A DNA stretch of 48,832 nucleotides from Lentisphaerota bacterium (GCA_018676675.1 JABHEG010000171.1:1-48832), one strand, 5' to 3'. Counted from the first letter of the stretch, positions 7,679 through 16,801 are shown. Made by a program: numbers and translations. Notes: generated by a model not told the origin, from the sequence alone.

Positions 7679-9481
7679 ATGGAAAAATGGATGATTTGTT
7701 TGTTGTTGGTTGCGGCCAACGTGACGTTTGCCGGTCAGGCGAAAGAGAAGCCCAACGTGCTGTTTATTATCAGCGACGATCAGGGCTACGGCGACTTCGG
7801 GTTTATGGGGAACACGGTGCTGCGCACGCCGCAACTCGACAAGCTTGCAGCAAGCGCGGCGGTGTTCCGCAACTACACCACCGGCGTGGCCTGTTCGCCG
7901 GGGCGTGCCATGCTTTTCACCGGGCGCAATCATCTGTCAACCGGCGTATGGGGCGTGGGGGCACGCTTCGGGCTGCGCCGGGATGAAACCTTGATGCCGA
8001 TGTTCTTTCGTGAAAACGGGTATTCCACGTTCTATCTGGGGAAGGGCGATTGTGTTGCACCGCACCGGATGTCGCCGCACCACTCCGGCTGGCAAGAGTC
8101 ACTGTTTGTCGGTGGATATCAGCATCACAATGGACGGCTCTACCACACGCCGCTGGCCCCGTTGTATTCGATAAAGCCGGTCGACGTTGAGGGGTGGACC
8201 TCTGAATTCATGACCGAACGCGGCATTCAGTTCATGAAAGAGAAAAAGGGGACTCCGTGGCTCTTATCGATGGCGTACATCATTCCGCACACGCCCTGGA
8301 AGCCGGTGGACGAGCGCTACGCACCGTATTATCGCAAAAAAGGATGTTCGGAAAATATTGCCGCCTGTTTCAGTCATATCGAACAGATGGACAGGTGTGT
8401 GGGGCAGCTGATGGATGCGCTCAAGGAAACGGGGCAGGATGAGAATACGATCGTGATATTTGTCAGCGACAACGGTCAGACGGGACCGTCCGTCAAAAAA
8501 CCGGGAGCTGTCGCGGGGTGGATCGACCATCCGGACTGGGCGCTTCGAAATGTTGCCGGCCTGCGCGGAAACAAGTCAACGGCGTGGGAAAACGGGACGC
8601 GCGTGCCGCTGCTGGTTCGGATGCCCGGAACCATTCCGGCGGGCATGCGTAAGCAGTTTGTAACCGCCGAGGATGTGCTGCCGACCCTGCTCGATGTTGC
8701 TGGTATTTCGCCAGACAGTGTGGCTCACAAACCTCTCTCCGGCGTGAGTATGCGTCCGGCCCTTTTGGATGAAACAGCAAAAACCGAGCATCCTGAGGTC
8801 TTTCGCATTACATCCTGGGGCGAGCATTCGTTGACCGAGAGCCAAGTTTCTGGGTATATCCCCGACCCAACGGCGATGAAGCTCGAAGACTACCAGGCGG
8901 TTCTGCGCGGCCCGAAATTTAAGATGATGATGTATCCGGGCGGGAAGGTCGAGTTGTACGATATCGTCAAAGATAAGACGGAGAGCAAGGACATCAGTAA
9001 AAGACATCCCGAGGTTACCGCGCGGATGCTTGTGGAGTGCCGACGTCAGTTTAGAGCGTTGATTGATGATGGCGCGTTCCGGTTCTCGACGATCTATATC
9101 GGCGATCCGCAAGCCAAAAATAGAGGCGGTCGAACCTATTTTGATTCCGCCCAAAGAATCCAGTCGCATACCGGAGACATTAGGATTTATCCGAAGTTAA
9201 ATGGGTTTGCGAAAGAGGGCGACAGCGTGACCTACACCATCGATTCGGCTGCGGCAGGAACCTATGCCATCCACTGTACAGGAACCTTTGCCGGCGCGGC
9301 ACTGTTGCGCGTTGAAGTCGCAGGGAGAACCCTCCCGCAGCAGGAGCTGAAAGGAAGCGAACTCTCGTTTGGCTCCGTGGAGCTGCCAGAAGGGGAATTT
9401 CCGCTGAAGTTGATTGCCGGCAAGCCGGCCGGCAAGGCGAAGAAGGCGGCCATCAATGAAATATTTCTCACCAAAATGTAA
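7679..9481 (+). CDS. Secreted sulfatase with C-terminal beta-sandwich domain (CSPGR motif)
   Basis: A 600-residue sulfatase with a short Sec signal (residues 1 to about 19, ending TFAG). The metal-site motif is ISDDQGYGDFGF (31-42). Cys72 in CSPGR is the formylglycine precursor; Gly replaces the usual Ser at the fourth position, which keeps the required C-x-P-x-R. The flanking TGRNHLSTGVWGVG block is shared with the truncated gene at 32126. The sulfatase domain ends near SKDISKRHPE (about residue 440). A further ~130 residues (DSVTYTIDSAAAGTYAIHC onward) look like a carbohydrate-binding or accessory beta-sandwich ending in NEIFLTKM. The same tail architecture is seen in the orphan fragment at 11086. 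The next sulfatase follows by 10 bases. Confidence 0.92.
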   Translation: MEKWMICLLLVAANVTFAGQAKEKPNVLFIISDDQGYGDFGFMGNTVLRTPQLDKLAASAAVFRNYTTGVACSPGRAMLFTGRNHLSTGVWGVGARFGLRRDETLMPMFFRENGYSTFYLGKGDCVAPHRMSPHHSGWQESLFVGGYQHHNGRLYHTPLAPLYSIKPVDVEGWTSEFMTERGIQFMKEKKGTPWLLSMAYIIPHTPWKPVDERYAPYYRKKGCSENIAACFSHIEQMDRCVGQLMDALKETGQDENTIVIFVSDNGQTGPSVKKPGAVAGWIDHPDWALRNVAGLRGNKSTAWENGTRVPLLVRMPGTIPAGMRKQFVTAEDVLPTLLDVAGISPDSVAHKPLSGVSMRPALLDETAKTEHPEVFRITSWGEHSLTESQVSGYIPDPTAMKLEDYQAVLRGPKFKMMMYPGGKVELYDIVKDKTESKDISKRHPEVTARMLVECRRQFRALIDDGAFRFSTIYIGDPQAKNRGGRTYFDSAQRIQSHTGDIRIYPKLNGFAKEGDSVTYTIDSAAAGTYAIHCTGTFAGAALLRVEVAGRTLPQQELKGSELSFGSVELPEGEFPLKLIAGKPAGKAKKAAINEIFLTKM

Positions 9482-9491
9482 GGATGACGAT

Positions 9492-11078
9492 GTGGACAGA
9501 TTCACAAACATAAGCCGCCGCGATTTTACGAAATCCGCAATCGCCATTGGCGTCGTTGCCTCGGCGGCGTACACAGCCCAGGCCGCCCCGCAAAAGAAAC
9601 CCAACATTCTGGTGATCCAGACCGACCAGCAGAGCTCCTGGACGCTGAGCTGTTATGGCGGGACCCTCGTCGACACGCCGCACATTGACCGGCTGGCGAA
9701 AGAGGGCGCCCGGCTCGACAATTTCTATAGCAACTGCGCCATCTGTACGCCGTCGCGCGGCTGTTTCCAGACCGGCCGCTATCCGCACGCCAACGGTGCG
9801 GTACACAACAGTTACCCTTTGAATGATGATGAGGTGACGTTGGGACGGGTGTTCCGCGAGCAGGGATACGATACCGGCTATCTGGGTAAGTGGCATCTGG
9901 CGGGCAAGGAGCGGTCCCATATGCATCCGGATAGAAACGGGGTGAAAAGATGGTCCTGCGTTCTTCCCAATCAATATGCCTACGGCTACGAAGACACCCC
10001 TTATATGATCGAGCATTGGCACGGCAAAAAAATTACGGGAACGCTGGATAACCCTCATTTTGGGGAACCGCATTTTATCGGTAAAGACGTCAAGACCCGC
10101 TCCTTTGATTTTGAAAAATCGGTCGGCGACGAAAACAGCTACTCCACCGATTATCTTTGCGACCGGGCCATGGAATACATGGCGGAAAAACGCGACGATC
10201 CGTTCTTTCTGTTTCTTGCCATTCCCGACCCGCACAATCCGTTCCACGGACGTGAACCTTATGAATCGATGTTTAAACCCGAAGACATGCCGCTTCCGGA
10301 AAACTTTTCCCATCGGAAAAATCTGCCCAAATGGGCCGCCAGTTTCAACCGGACCGCTCCCAATGGATTCGGTAAAGACCGAACCGAATGGCCGGATGGC
10401 GCAAAGGACGCGGAAACTCACCTACGCAACATGAAGTCGAAATATTGCGGCATGGTCAAACACATCGACGATTGCGTCGGAGAAATCTACGCCTCACTGG
10501 AACAGCAGGGCATTCTCGACGATACCATTGTGATCTTCACCACCGACCATGGCGACTACATGGGCGAGCATGGCCTCGCCGGGAAACCTTGCGTCTACGA
10601 AGGCGTATTCCGCATTCCCTTCCTGATTCGCTACCCCGAAAAAGTGACACCGGGCCTGGTGGTGGATCACCACGTTTCGACGGTGGACTTTATGTCGACG
10701 ATCTGCGCGCTGTCCGGAGTGCGTACCAGCGGCCGCGAGCAAGGTCACAACGCCGCGCCGCTCCTGCAAGGAAAACCGGTCGCGTGGGACGATGTGGCCT
10801 TCCAGCACTACATGCCGAACTGGATCACACCAGAGGCCGCTCCGACGCGCGCCGGCATCTTCACGCCGCGCTGGCATCTCTGCTATGTCTACAGCGGCCG
10901 CCCCGGCCTCGAGCACGTCTTGTTCGACCGTCGCAAAGATCCGCTCGAAATGAACAACCTCTTCTACCACCCCGAATACCGGGAAGTCGTCGAGGATCTC
11001 ACCGCTCAAATCCTCAAACAGCGTGAATCCATCAACGCACCGGAAGTGGAGTGGCTCAGGAAATGCCCGCAGTTTTAG
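9492..11078 (+). CDS. Tat-exported sulfatase (CTPSR motif)
   Basis: A 528-residue sulfatase. GTG 9492 is preferred because AAGGA (9480-9484) precedes it by seven bases and the protein then begins with a compact Tat leader (SRRDFTK, residues 8-14, ending at AQAA); a longer frame reaching back into the previous gene is possible. The fold starts PNILVIQTDQQSSW, where the second metal-site Asp is Gln, as in several sulfatase subfamilies. Cys85 in CTPSR is the formylglycine precursor, followed by TGRYPHANG. TTDHGDYMGEHGLAGK and a C-terminal FDRRKDPLEMNNL complete the pattern. The substrate is unknown. It is probably the last intact gene of the 5' sulfatase operon. Confidence 0.92.
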   Translation: MDRFTNISRRDFTKSAIAIGVVASAAYTAQAAPQKKPNILVIQTDQQSSWTLSCYGGTLVDTPHIDRLAKEGARLDNFYSNCAICTPSRGCFQTGRYPHANGAVHNSYPLNDDEVTLGRVFREQGYDTGYLGKWHLAGKERSHMHPDRNGVKRWSCVLPNQYAYGYEDTPYMIEHWHGKKITGTLDNPHFGEPHFIGKDVKTRSFDFEKSVGDENSYSTDYLCDRAMEYMAEKRDDPFFLFLAIPDPHNPFHGREPYESMFKPEDMPLPENFSHRKNLPKWAASFNRTAPNGFGKDRTEWPDGAKDAETHLRNMKSKYCGMVKHIDDCVGEIYASLEQQGILDDTIVIFTTDHGDYMGEHGLAGKPCVYEGVFRIPFLIRYPEKVTPGLVVDHHVSTVDFMSTICALSGVRTSGREQGHNAAPLLQGKPVAWDDVAFQHYMPNWITPEAAPTRAGIFTPRWHLCYVYSGRPGLEHVLFDRRKDPLEMNNLFYHPEYREVVEDLTAQILKQRESINAPEVEWLRKCPQF

Positions 11079-11085
11079 TCAGGCT

Positions 11086-11619
11086 ATGAGAGTGATGACC
11101 GCAAGACGCAAAGACATCAGTCAGCAACATCCAGAGCTGTTCAGTCGTTTCAAAACCGAGCTGGAGAAACAGTTCACAGCTATCATGACCTCAGGGCGCG
11201 CCTGCCGCATGGCCATTCATCCCGTTGGCAAGAACCAGGCCAGGCAGAACACCTGCCAGGGCATCGAGGCAAAACGCATCGTCGGCGCCTTTTCCTGCAA
11301 CCCGCGCCAGAGATCGATTACCGGTCTTGCCGAGGCCGGAGCGCATGCTGTCTATGCCATAAAGGTTTTGGAAGACGGCACGTACAGGCTCATGGTGAAC
11401 GGATCAGACCTCGGGAACGCGAAGGACTGTTATGTAGAGATTGCGAGCAGATCACTGAAGCCCGAGGACGCGACCCCAGAGAAGCTGACGTTCCCGCCGC
11501 TTGAGCTCAGGAAAGGCAAGCAAGAGTTCACCTTCGGCGTCAACGGCTCATCCGGTGCAAAGAAGAAATCCCGGGCAAGCATCAAGATGCTACGCTTCAT
11601 ACAGCTCGCAAGAAGGTGA
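11086..11619 (+). pseudogene. Orphan C-terminal part of a sulfatase
   Basis: The frame from about 11086 to TGA 11617-11619 has no sulfatase active-site region. It begins directly with ARRKDISQQHPE, which matches the end-of-sulfatase segment KDISKRHPE of the gene at 7679. It continues with QFTAIM (compare QFRALI) and then a beta-sandwich tail (HAVYAIKVLEDGTYRLMVNG to KMLRFIQLARR) equivalent to the extra C-terminal domain of that sulfatase. About 400 N-terminal residues, including the Cys motif, are missing. It sits directly behind an intact sulfatase, so it is likely the remains of a deleted or recombined paralog. A short independent secreted protein is unlikely because no signal peptide is visible. 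Confidence 0.65.
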
Positions 11620-11624
11620 TCGCC

Positions 11625-13742
11625 ATGGCTCTCAGGGAATTCAGGTTCATTTGTGCATGCTTGTGTGTCGCCTCCTTTGGATTCGCCAACGACTGGACCA
11701 CAATCGAGGGCAGAGTGGCCAGAGTTCGCCATGGGAAAGCTGCCAATTTCTATACCGTGGTCGCAGCGGATGGGACAGAATACACGGCAAATAGCGCCCA
11801 CAGTCATGTTGGCAAGAACGAGGAGACGTTCAAAGCAGCTCTCGCCAGTCAGGCTCTGTTGCACATTGAGTTCTTGTCTCATCAAAAGCATCCGGACAGC
11901 ATCTGGGCCATTCGCAAGATCGAACCGGTTCCCTCACATACCCCCAAAGAGAGACCCAAGACAATGCAGAACCTGCCACCTGCCATCGATGGTGCGACGT
12001 GGGATCTGTCTACGTGGCGGGCTTGGCCATTCGACTATGAAGAGATTGGCGCGCATACGGCGCCGATTGCTTTTGAGAAGGTTGGCGACTGGACGAGTAT
12101 TGGCGACAGCTGGGTTGCCAAGAATGGCGGCAACACCGAGGCGATCAGGGTTCGCAACGTCAAAGCCGACTTCGAGGATCTCACGGTCACCGATTTCTAC
12201 ATCACCGTCGGGGGCAACGAAAACGGCCCCAACCGGGTCTTCTGCGCCACAGCCGTCCCGATCGGAGTCCAGGAGCGGGTTCCGGTGCTGTTCGTCTTCC
12301 ATGGCGGCGGCGGACACGCCAGCGGGGCACTGGCGTTGGCGATCGCCCGGAAGAATCCGGGTTTTGCCGCTGTGGCGGTGGATTACAACGGGCAATTTCG
12401 CCCCTCGAAGAGCCCCGTCACCCAATGGGTTACGGTGACCAAAGAACTGAAGGAGCGGAAGCACAATCTGGTCCCGAACAAGCTTAATTTCCCCATGTAT
12501 CATTTTGCGCAGGCCTCACGTCGCGTCCTCGACTGGGTGGATGTGCAACCGTGGGCCGATCGGCAGAAGTACGGTGCAGTCGGCATTTCGTACGGCGGCT
12601 GGGTGTCGTTCTTTATCGCCGGCCAGGACGAGCGCATCAAGACTGTTTACACCGGGGTGAGCGCCGCCGGAACCGAAGGCATGCGGGGCCGTGCTTGTCA
12701 GGCGCATGATTGGCGACCCACCGAACAGGTCTCGATCTGGATGGCTAACGCCGATCCCGCTGTCTACGCGAAACAGACCCAGGCGAAGGTCTACCTGAAC
12801 CTGTCCACGGTTGACCGCTTCTTCTGGCTGGATGGCGCAGCGCGTCAACGCGACACGTTCCCGCGCAAGGCGCAGTGGTTGCTGAAGCCCAACAGCGACC
12901 ACGGCAACGGCGGTACCGAGCTACCGGATCCCATCGGCCTATGGCACCGGGCGGCGATGCTGGGCGATACTGCGTTCCCCTCGTTCCGCAAGCTGGAATG
13001 CACCGACACCATGGCCGTGGCAACCATCGACTCCGAGAAGCCGCTTCAGGCTGTGTACCTGGCCTGGTCGCCCGGCAACGCCGTGTCGGTCGCGCGCTAT
13101 TATCTCTGGATCAGGGCGCAGGAGAAGGGCGGTCGCTGGTCTGCCCGGATTCCGGACACACTTAGGAGCCTGCGCGGGACCTATTACTTCACGGCCATCG
13201 ATGAAGACGGGCGAGCCGTGTCATCGGACCTCATGAAGAACAGGGGCGACGGGATCCGGGACGCGCTGGTTTGGCAGGACGGATGTCTGTGGGATGTGGC
13301 CAGCGGGGCCGCGGCCTGGCGATCAGACCTGGCGGGGGATCGGGCGGCAATCAGAGACGCTCGAAACGGACGGGTCACCTTTACACCGACGCGCCCGGAC
13401 AAACGGGTTGCCGTGCTTACCAACAGTTTTGTCGTTGCGGAAACCGCCCGGATGAAGCACAGAGGAATTCGGGTCGAACTTGGTGGCAACGGTTTCAGTT
13501 TCAAGACCAACGTCGTTCTCTCCCGCGATTACCAAAGCCTCGACATGCAGAAGTTCGCGGCCGAAATCACGGTCTCGGAGGACGTCACGACCTTCGAGAT
13601 TCCGTGGGACACCTTCACGACGTTTGAGCGTGGAACCACTGAAAACAACAATCTGCCCGCCAATGGCTTGGTGCTGATCACGCCAGCCATGCCGGAGGGC
13701 GGCCTCACCGTCGGGCGAGTGGCGTGGCTGGAACACGAATGA
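11625..13742 (+). CDS. Secreted alpha/beta hydrolase, acetyl-xylan-esterase-like
   Basis: A 705-residue protein with a signal peptide (ends near FGFAND) from ATG 11625; AAGGTG (11613-11618) is the ribosome site and overlaps the previous stop. Residues from about 24 to 105 form a small beta domain (EGRVARVRHGKAANFYTVV). The catalytic part has the oxyanion-type HGGGGHASGA, the nucleophile elbow GISYGGW (Gly-x-Ser-x-Gly-Gly), and a candidate catalytic His in NSDHGNGG. The last ~150 residues look like an accessory beta-rich module (RVELGGNGFSFKTNVVLS). It probably deacylates a glycan or is a peptidase-like hydrolase; the esterase role fits the neighbourhood but is inferred. REP palindromes begin 18 bases after its stop. 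Confidence 0.8.
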   Translation: MALREFRFICACLCVASFGFANDWTTIEGRVARVRHGKAANFYTVVAADGTEYTANSAHSHVGKNEETFKAALASQALLHIEFLSHQKHPDSIWAIRKIEPVPSHTPKERPKTMQNLPPAIDGATWDLSTWRAWPFDYEEIGAHTAPIAFEKVGDWTSIGDSWVAKNGGNTEAIRVRNVKADFEDLTVTDFYITVGGNENGPNRVFCATAVPIGVQERVPVLFVFHGGGGHASGALALAIARKNPGFAAVAVDYNGQFRPSKSPVTQWVTVTKELKERKHNLVPNKLNFPMYHFAQASRRVLDWVDVQPWADRQKYGAVGISYGGWVSFFIAGQDERIKTVYTGVSAAGTEGMRGRACQAHDWRPTEQVSIWMANADPAVYAKQTQAKVYLNLSTVDRFFWLDGAARQRDTFPRKAQWLLKPNSDHGNGGTELPDPIGLWHRAAMLGDTAFPSFRKLECTDTMAVATIDSEKPLQAVYLAWSPGNAVSVARYYLWIRAQEKGGRWSARIPDTLRSLRGTYYFTAIDEDGRAVSSDLMKNRGDGIRDALVWQDGCLWDVASGAAAWRSDLAGDRAAIRDARNGRVTFTPTRPDKRVAVLTNSFVVAETARMKHRGIRVELGGNGFSFKTNVVLSRDYQSLDMQKFAAEITVSEDVTTFEIPWDTFTTFERGTTENNNLPANGLVLITPAMPEGGLTVGRVAWLEHE

Positions 13743-13760
13743 AAACCACCTGCAACCGGT

Positions 13761-13877
13761 CCGGGGAGCGCTCAGGGATGAGCTGCCTCCAGGGAACGCT
13801 GGTCTTGGTCCGGGGAGCGCTCAGGGATGAGCTGCCTCCAGGAGACACCGGTCTGGAGGCCGGTTATCCCTAACCGG
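13761..13877. repeat. REP-type palindromes, downstream flank of RAYT gene
   Basis: Two identical 33-bp copies at 13761-13793 and 13810-13842 contain GGGGAGCGCTC, AGGGAT, GAGCTGCCTCCAGG. Read on the other strand, they start CTGGAGG and fold as an imperfect hairpin around ATCCCT. A second type at 13853-13877 starts CTGGAGG and folds CCGGTTA-TCCC-TAACCGG. The shared 5' word CTGGAGG (a GGAG head before an imperfect palindrome) is the form expected of REP elements mobilised by RAYT enzymes. The array stops three bases short of the RAYT stop codon. Confidence 0.8.
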
Positions 13878-13879
13878 TC

Positions 13880-14353
13880 TTAAAGAACCCAGTGCAGAGG
13901 GGTCGCCGTTCCTGAGAATGGCCAGTCTTCGGCTAAAGTACACAGATCCTTGCGAACAGGGTTAGCGCGAACATAGTCAAGCTTGCGGAGGTAATGCGAC
14001 TGAGACCGCATTTGAGTGTCCCAACAATCATACTGAAATATGCGCTCCAGCGCTGGAATCTCATCGGCCACCCGCCGTTTCCAGTAACGCGCCCAGTTTT
14101 TCACCGGCGCGCAGTCCCATCTGCCGGGGGCGCAGAAGAGATGGACATGGTCCGGCATCACCACATAGGTGCCAACGGTCCAGTGATCACTCACCGACCA
14201 AGCTGTACGAAGAGCCTGGACCGTGGACGCGTTAGCCAGGATCTTCGCGCGTGGATACGTGCAGACGGTGACCAAGACAATGACCGGCTCATTGTGCCGC
14301 CGGACCGGTGATGGATGTGCAGGATGTCGGCGGAGTTGACGATCCTGAGTCAT
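13880..14353 (-). CDS. REP-associated tyrosine transposase (RAYT, Y1/HUH superfamily)
   Basis: A 157-residue single-domain protein of the IS200/IS605-like Y1 transposase superfamily. It has the HUH metal motif His69-Val-His71 within VMPDHVHLF, and a candidate catalytic Tyr127 in LDYVRANPVRKDLC, followed by the DWPFSG block usual for RAYTs. Such enzymes nick single-stranded REP hairpins and are thought to spread them through the genome; the gene itself is normally not flanked by IS ends. Here REP-like hairpins lie on both sides within about 80 bases, the classic arrangement. The start ATG is at 14353 and a sigma70-like promoter is visible upstream. The gene lies on the opposite strand to all its near neighbours, as an insertion between the esterase and membrane protein genes. 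Confidence 0.92.
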   Translation of the reverse strand: MTQDRQLRRHPAHPSPVRRHNEPVIVLVTVCTYPRAKILANASTVQALRTAWSVSDHWTVGTYVVMPDHVHLFCAPGRWDCAPVKNWARYWKRRVADEIPALERIFQYDCWDTQMRSQSHYLRKLDYVRANPVRKDLCTLAEDWPFSGTATPLHWVL

Positions 14354-14708
14354 GGCATGGCCCTTTACTTATAGCGTTTGGCTGTTAGCTATTATATAAA
14401 ACCCGTACCCATTCAGGTCAAGCAGCATTCCACCTGGAGGCCGGTTTTTCTAAACCGGTTCCGGGGAGCGCTCAAGGATGAGCTGCCTCCAGGAGACACC
14501 GGTCTGCCGGGTCCGGGCGCTCAGGGATGAGCTGCCTCCAGGGAATGCTGGCCCGGTTCCGGGGAGCGCTCAGGGATGAGCTACCTCCAGGGGATGCTGG
14601 TCTGGAGGCCGGGGAGCGCTCAGGGATCCGCCTACGTCTCCGGACTACGGCGCGACACGTGAGCTGCCTCCAGGGCTGGGACATCGAGAGACAGACAATG
14701 GAAACGAC
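14354..14708. repeat. REP-type palindrome array, upstream flank of RAYT gene
   Basis: This 355-base gap has no gene. After the RAYT promoter it holds a CTGGAGG-CCGGTTT-TTCT-AAACCGG hairpin (14434-14458), full or near-full 33-bp units at 14461-14493 (one change, CAAGG for CAGGG) and 14559-14591 (one change, CTACCTCC), a shortened unit at 14513-14542 and a split unit at 14604-14674. In the split unit the left part (to 14627) and the right part (from 14661) are separated by 33 bases holding a different palindrome (CGCCTACG to CGGACTACGGCG). The array ends 34 bases before the membrane-protein start, so its 5' leader is built of REP DNA. Confidence 0.8.
14391..14421 (-). promoter_or_regulatory. 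Predicted promoter of the RAYT gene
   Basis: On the - strand TTGACC (14421 to 14416) and TATAAT (14396 to 14391) are separated by 19 bases, ending about 37 bases before the ATG at 14353. The surrounding DNA is AT-rich (TTAGCTATTATATAAAACC), unlike the rest of this region. The -10 is perfect and the -35 has five of six consensus bases; the spacer is longer than the optimal 17. Confidence 0.5.
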
Positions 14709-16751
14709 ATGACACTACGCAGCATCATCTTAGGGCTTCTGGGCGCTGGTTCCATCTGCGGGCTGAGCTTTCTTAACGACCGCGTACTGAAGCAGACCTA
14801 CCTGGTCGGCAACAGTATGCCGGTCGCGGTCTATGGGTTGCTCATCCTCTTCGTCGCCGTCGTGAACCCGTATCTGCGACGCTGGCGCTTGTCCGGCAAG
14901 GAGCTGACTGTTGTCCTGGCGCTGACGCTGGCCGCGTGCTGCGTGCCCGGGGCCGGGTTGCTGCGCACGTTCTCCTCGTCTCTGATCCTGCCGCACCACT
15001 ACAGCCGCCTCGAAGTGGGGTGGCGCGAGGAGAAAGTCCTTGAGATGGTTCCGGAGCCCATGCTTGTAGACGTGTCGCAGGACGCGGACACGATCCTGGA
15101 CGGCTTCGTCCAGGGCCTGGCGCCGAGCGATGGCCACGCTGCTGTGTCGGCCGTGCCCTGGTATGCATGGTTGCGCCCATGCGCATTCTGGTTGCCGTTG
15201 GTCATGGCACTTTGGGGCGTACAGATCGGTCTGTCACTGCTCTTTCACCGACAGTGGGCGGCTAACGAGCATCTACCTTACCCGGTTGCCTCTTTCGCCG
15301 AGGCGCTGCTGCCGAATGGCGAGAACGGGGGGCGATCCGTGCTCCGGTCACGAGCATTCTGGATCCCTGCCGGCGCAGTCTTCGTGTTGTATCTGAACAA
15401 CTTCCTGTGCCGTTGGTATCCCCAGGTCCTGATCACCGTCCCAACACGTTTTGACTTCTCCGGCATCATGCCCCTCTTCCCTACTCTCGTCCGCGGCGGC
15501 GGCGCACGTTTGCTGGTCCCCACCGTCTACTTCATTGTCATTGGCATTGCTTACCTTATCCCGGGTGATGTGTCGCTGGCGTTTGGGGTTGGACCTTTCC
15601 TGTGGGCCCTGCTGGCGGGTGGGCTTGCCGCCTATGGTGTTAACCTGAACACGGTCTACGGCGGTACCAACGGTTACACGGGATTGAATGCCCGGGCGTT
15701 CCTGCTTTTCGGCGCCAACCTAGGGGTCTTCATCACCTTGCTTTACACGGGGCGCCACTACCTGAAGACCGCGTTCTCCCAGGCGTTCGACCGCCGTCAT
15801 GCCATCGATGAGGAGCACCGCACGGCTGTGTTCGGGTGCCGCCTGTTCGTCGGTGCGTTTACAGTGTTCGTCGTGCTGCTGTCACTGACGCGTATCGGGA
15901 TCATCCCGGCATTCCTGTTCGCCGCGATCCTGGTGGTCTTCTTCACGGTTATGGCCCGGCTAATAGCGGAGACGGGATTGTTCTACATTCAGCCCATGTT
16001 CCACGCCTGCGTAATCCTCTGGGGCCTGTTCGGTGTCCGGGCCATCGGTCTGCAGACGCTGCTGGTCATGCAGGTGCTGACCATGGTCCTCACCATCGAT
16101 CCGCGGGAATCGTTGATGCCGTTCATGACCAACTCGCTCCGTCTCCTGGAGTACCGAAACGCGAAATTGCCACGCGCCGCCGGCTGGTGTGCCGCCGCGA
16201 TTCTGCTCGGGCTTGCCGTCGCCTTGCCGTTGAGCCTCTACATTCAATACGATCAAGGCAACGCCGTGTGGGAAGGGTGGGCCGACCGCGCCGTGCCGCG
16301 CATGCCGTTCGCGAATGTCACCGCCGCGAAGCGCACCCTCGTTGCACAAGGTCTGCTGGCGGAGGCACACGACTCCCAGGGCTCGGTCGGCCTGCTACGG
16401 GCCGCGCCGCACCCGGCCTGCGTCACGGCCATGCTCGCCGGGCTCGGCCTGTTCCTCGTCTTTGCCGTCGCGCGGCTGCGCTTGCGATGGTGGCCGCTGC
16501 ACCCGCTCCTGTTCGTGATCTGGGGCACGGAACCGATCTGGCGCATGTGCGGGGCATTCCTCCTCGGCTGGGCGATCAAGATGACGATTCAGAAGTACGG
16601 CGGCGCGACTGTCTACAACCGGCTCAAACCCGTGATGATGGGCCTCATTGCCGGCGAAATCCTGGGCGCCGTGTTCCCGTGTATCGTCGGTGCCATCTAT
16701 TACTTGGTGACCGGAACGCCGCCGGCTTCATTTCACGTGTTGCCGGGGTGA
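14709..16751 (+). CDS. Polytopic inner-membrane protein, DUF6785-like, probable transporter
   Basis: A 680-residue protein with many hydrophobic segments from end to end, for example at residues 3-20, 37-56, 66-84, 155-180 and many in the C-terminal half. Conserved-looking loops include HRQWAANEHLPYPVA, FGVGPFLWA and YGGTNGYTGLNARAFLL. I recognise it as like the DUF6784/DUF6785 membrane proteins of Planctomycetes and Lentisphaerae, whose fold recalls oligopeptide-type (OPT) transporters. This is from memory, and transport has not been proven for the family. A URO-D-like gene overlaps or follows immediately (TGATG at its stop), indicating coupled expression. Its leader consists of REP repeats. 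It could import an oligosaccharide or a small product of the nearby lyases and sulfatases. Confidence 0.75.
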   Translation: MTLRSIILGLLGAGSICGLSFLNDRVLKQTYLVGNSMPVAVYGLLILFVAVVNPYLRRWRLSGKELTVVLALTLAACCVPGAGLLRTFSSSLILPHHYSRLEVGWREEKVLEMVPEPMLVDVSQDADTILDGFVQGLAPSDGHAAVSAVPWYAWLRPCAFWLPLVMALWGVQIGLSLLFHRQWAANEHLPYPVASFAEALLPNGENGGRSVLRSRAFWIPAGAVFVLYLNNFLCRWYPQVLITVPTRFDFSGIMPLFPTLVRGGGARLLVPTVYFIVIGIAYLIPGDVSLAFGVGPFLWALLAGGLAAYGVNLNTVYGGTNGYTGLNARAFLLFGANLGVFITLLYTGRHYLKTAFSQAFDRRHAIDEEHRTAVFGCRLFVGAFTVFVVLLSLTRIGIIPAFLFAAILVVFFTVMARLIAETGLFYIQPMFHACVILWGLFGVRAIGLQTLLVMQVLTMVLTIDPRESLMPFMTNSLRLLEYRNAKLPRAAGWCAAAILLGLAVALPLSLYIQYDQGNAVWEGWADRAVPRMPFANVTAAKRTLVAQGLLAEAHDSQGSVGLLRAAPHPACVTAMLAGLGLFLVFAVARLRLRWWPLHPLLFVIWGTEPIWRMCGAFLLGWAIKMTIQKYGGATVYNRLKPVMMGLIAGEILGAVFPCIVGAIYYLVTGTPPASFHVLPG

Positions 16752-16801
16752 TGGTGGTTGGGATGAAGAGTGGGATGGATTGGAACACAATGGTGGATAG
16801 C

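Noticed and set aside
13761..14674. CRISPR array
   Set aside because: Repeats recur at irregular distances, vary in length and orientation of parts, fold as REP hairpins and surround a RAYT gene. There are no constant-length spacers or cas genes.
15836..16751. Extended 5' part of the URO-D frame (about 300 extra codons)
   Set aside because: The open frame overlaps the membrane-protein gene. The extra sequence is Arg/His/Pro-rich and unlike any protein, while URO-D homology begins only at 16802.
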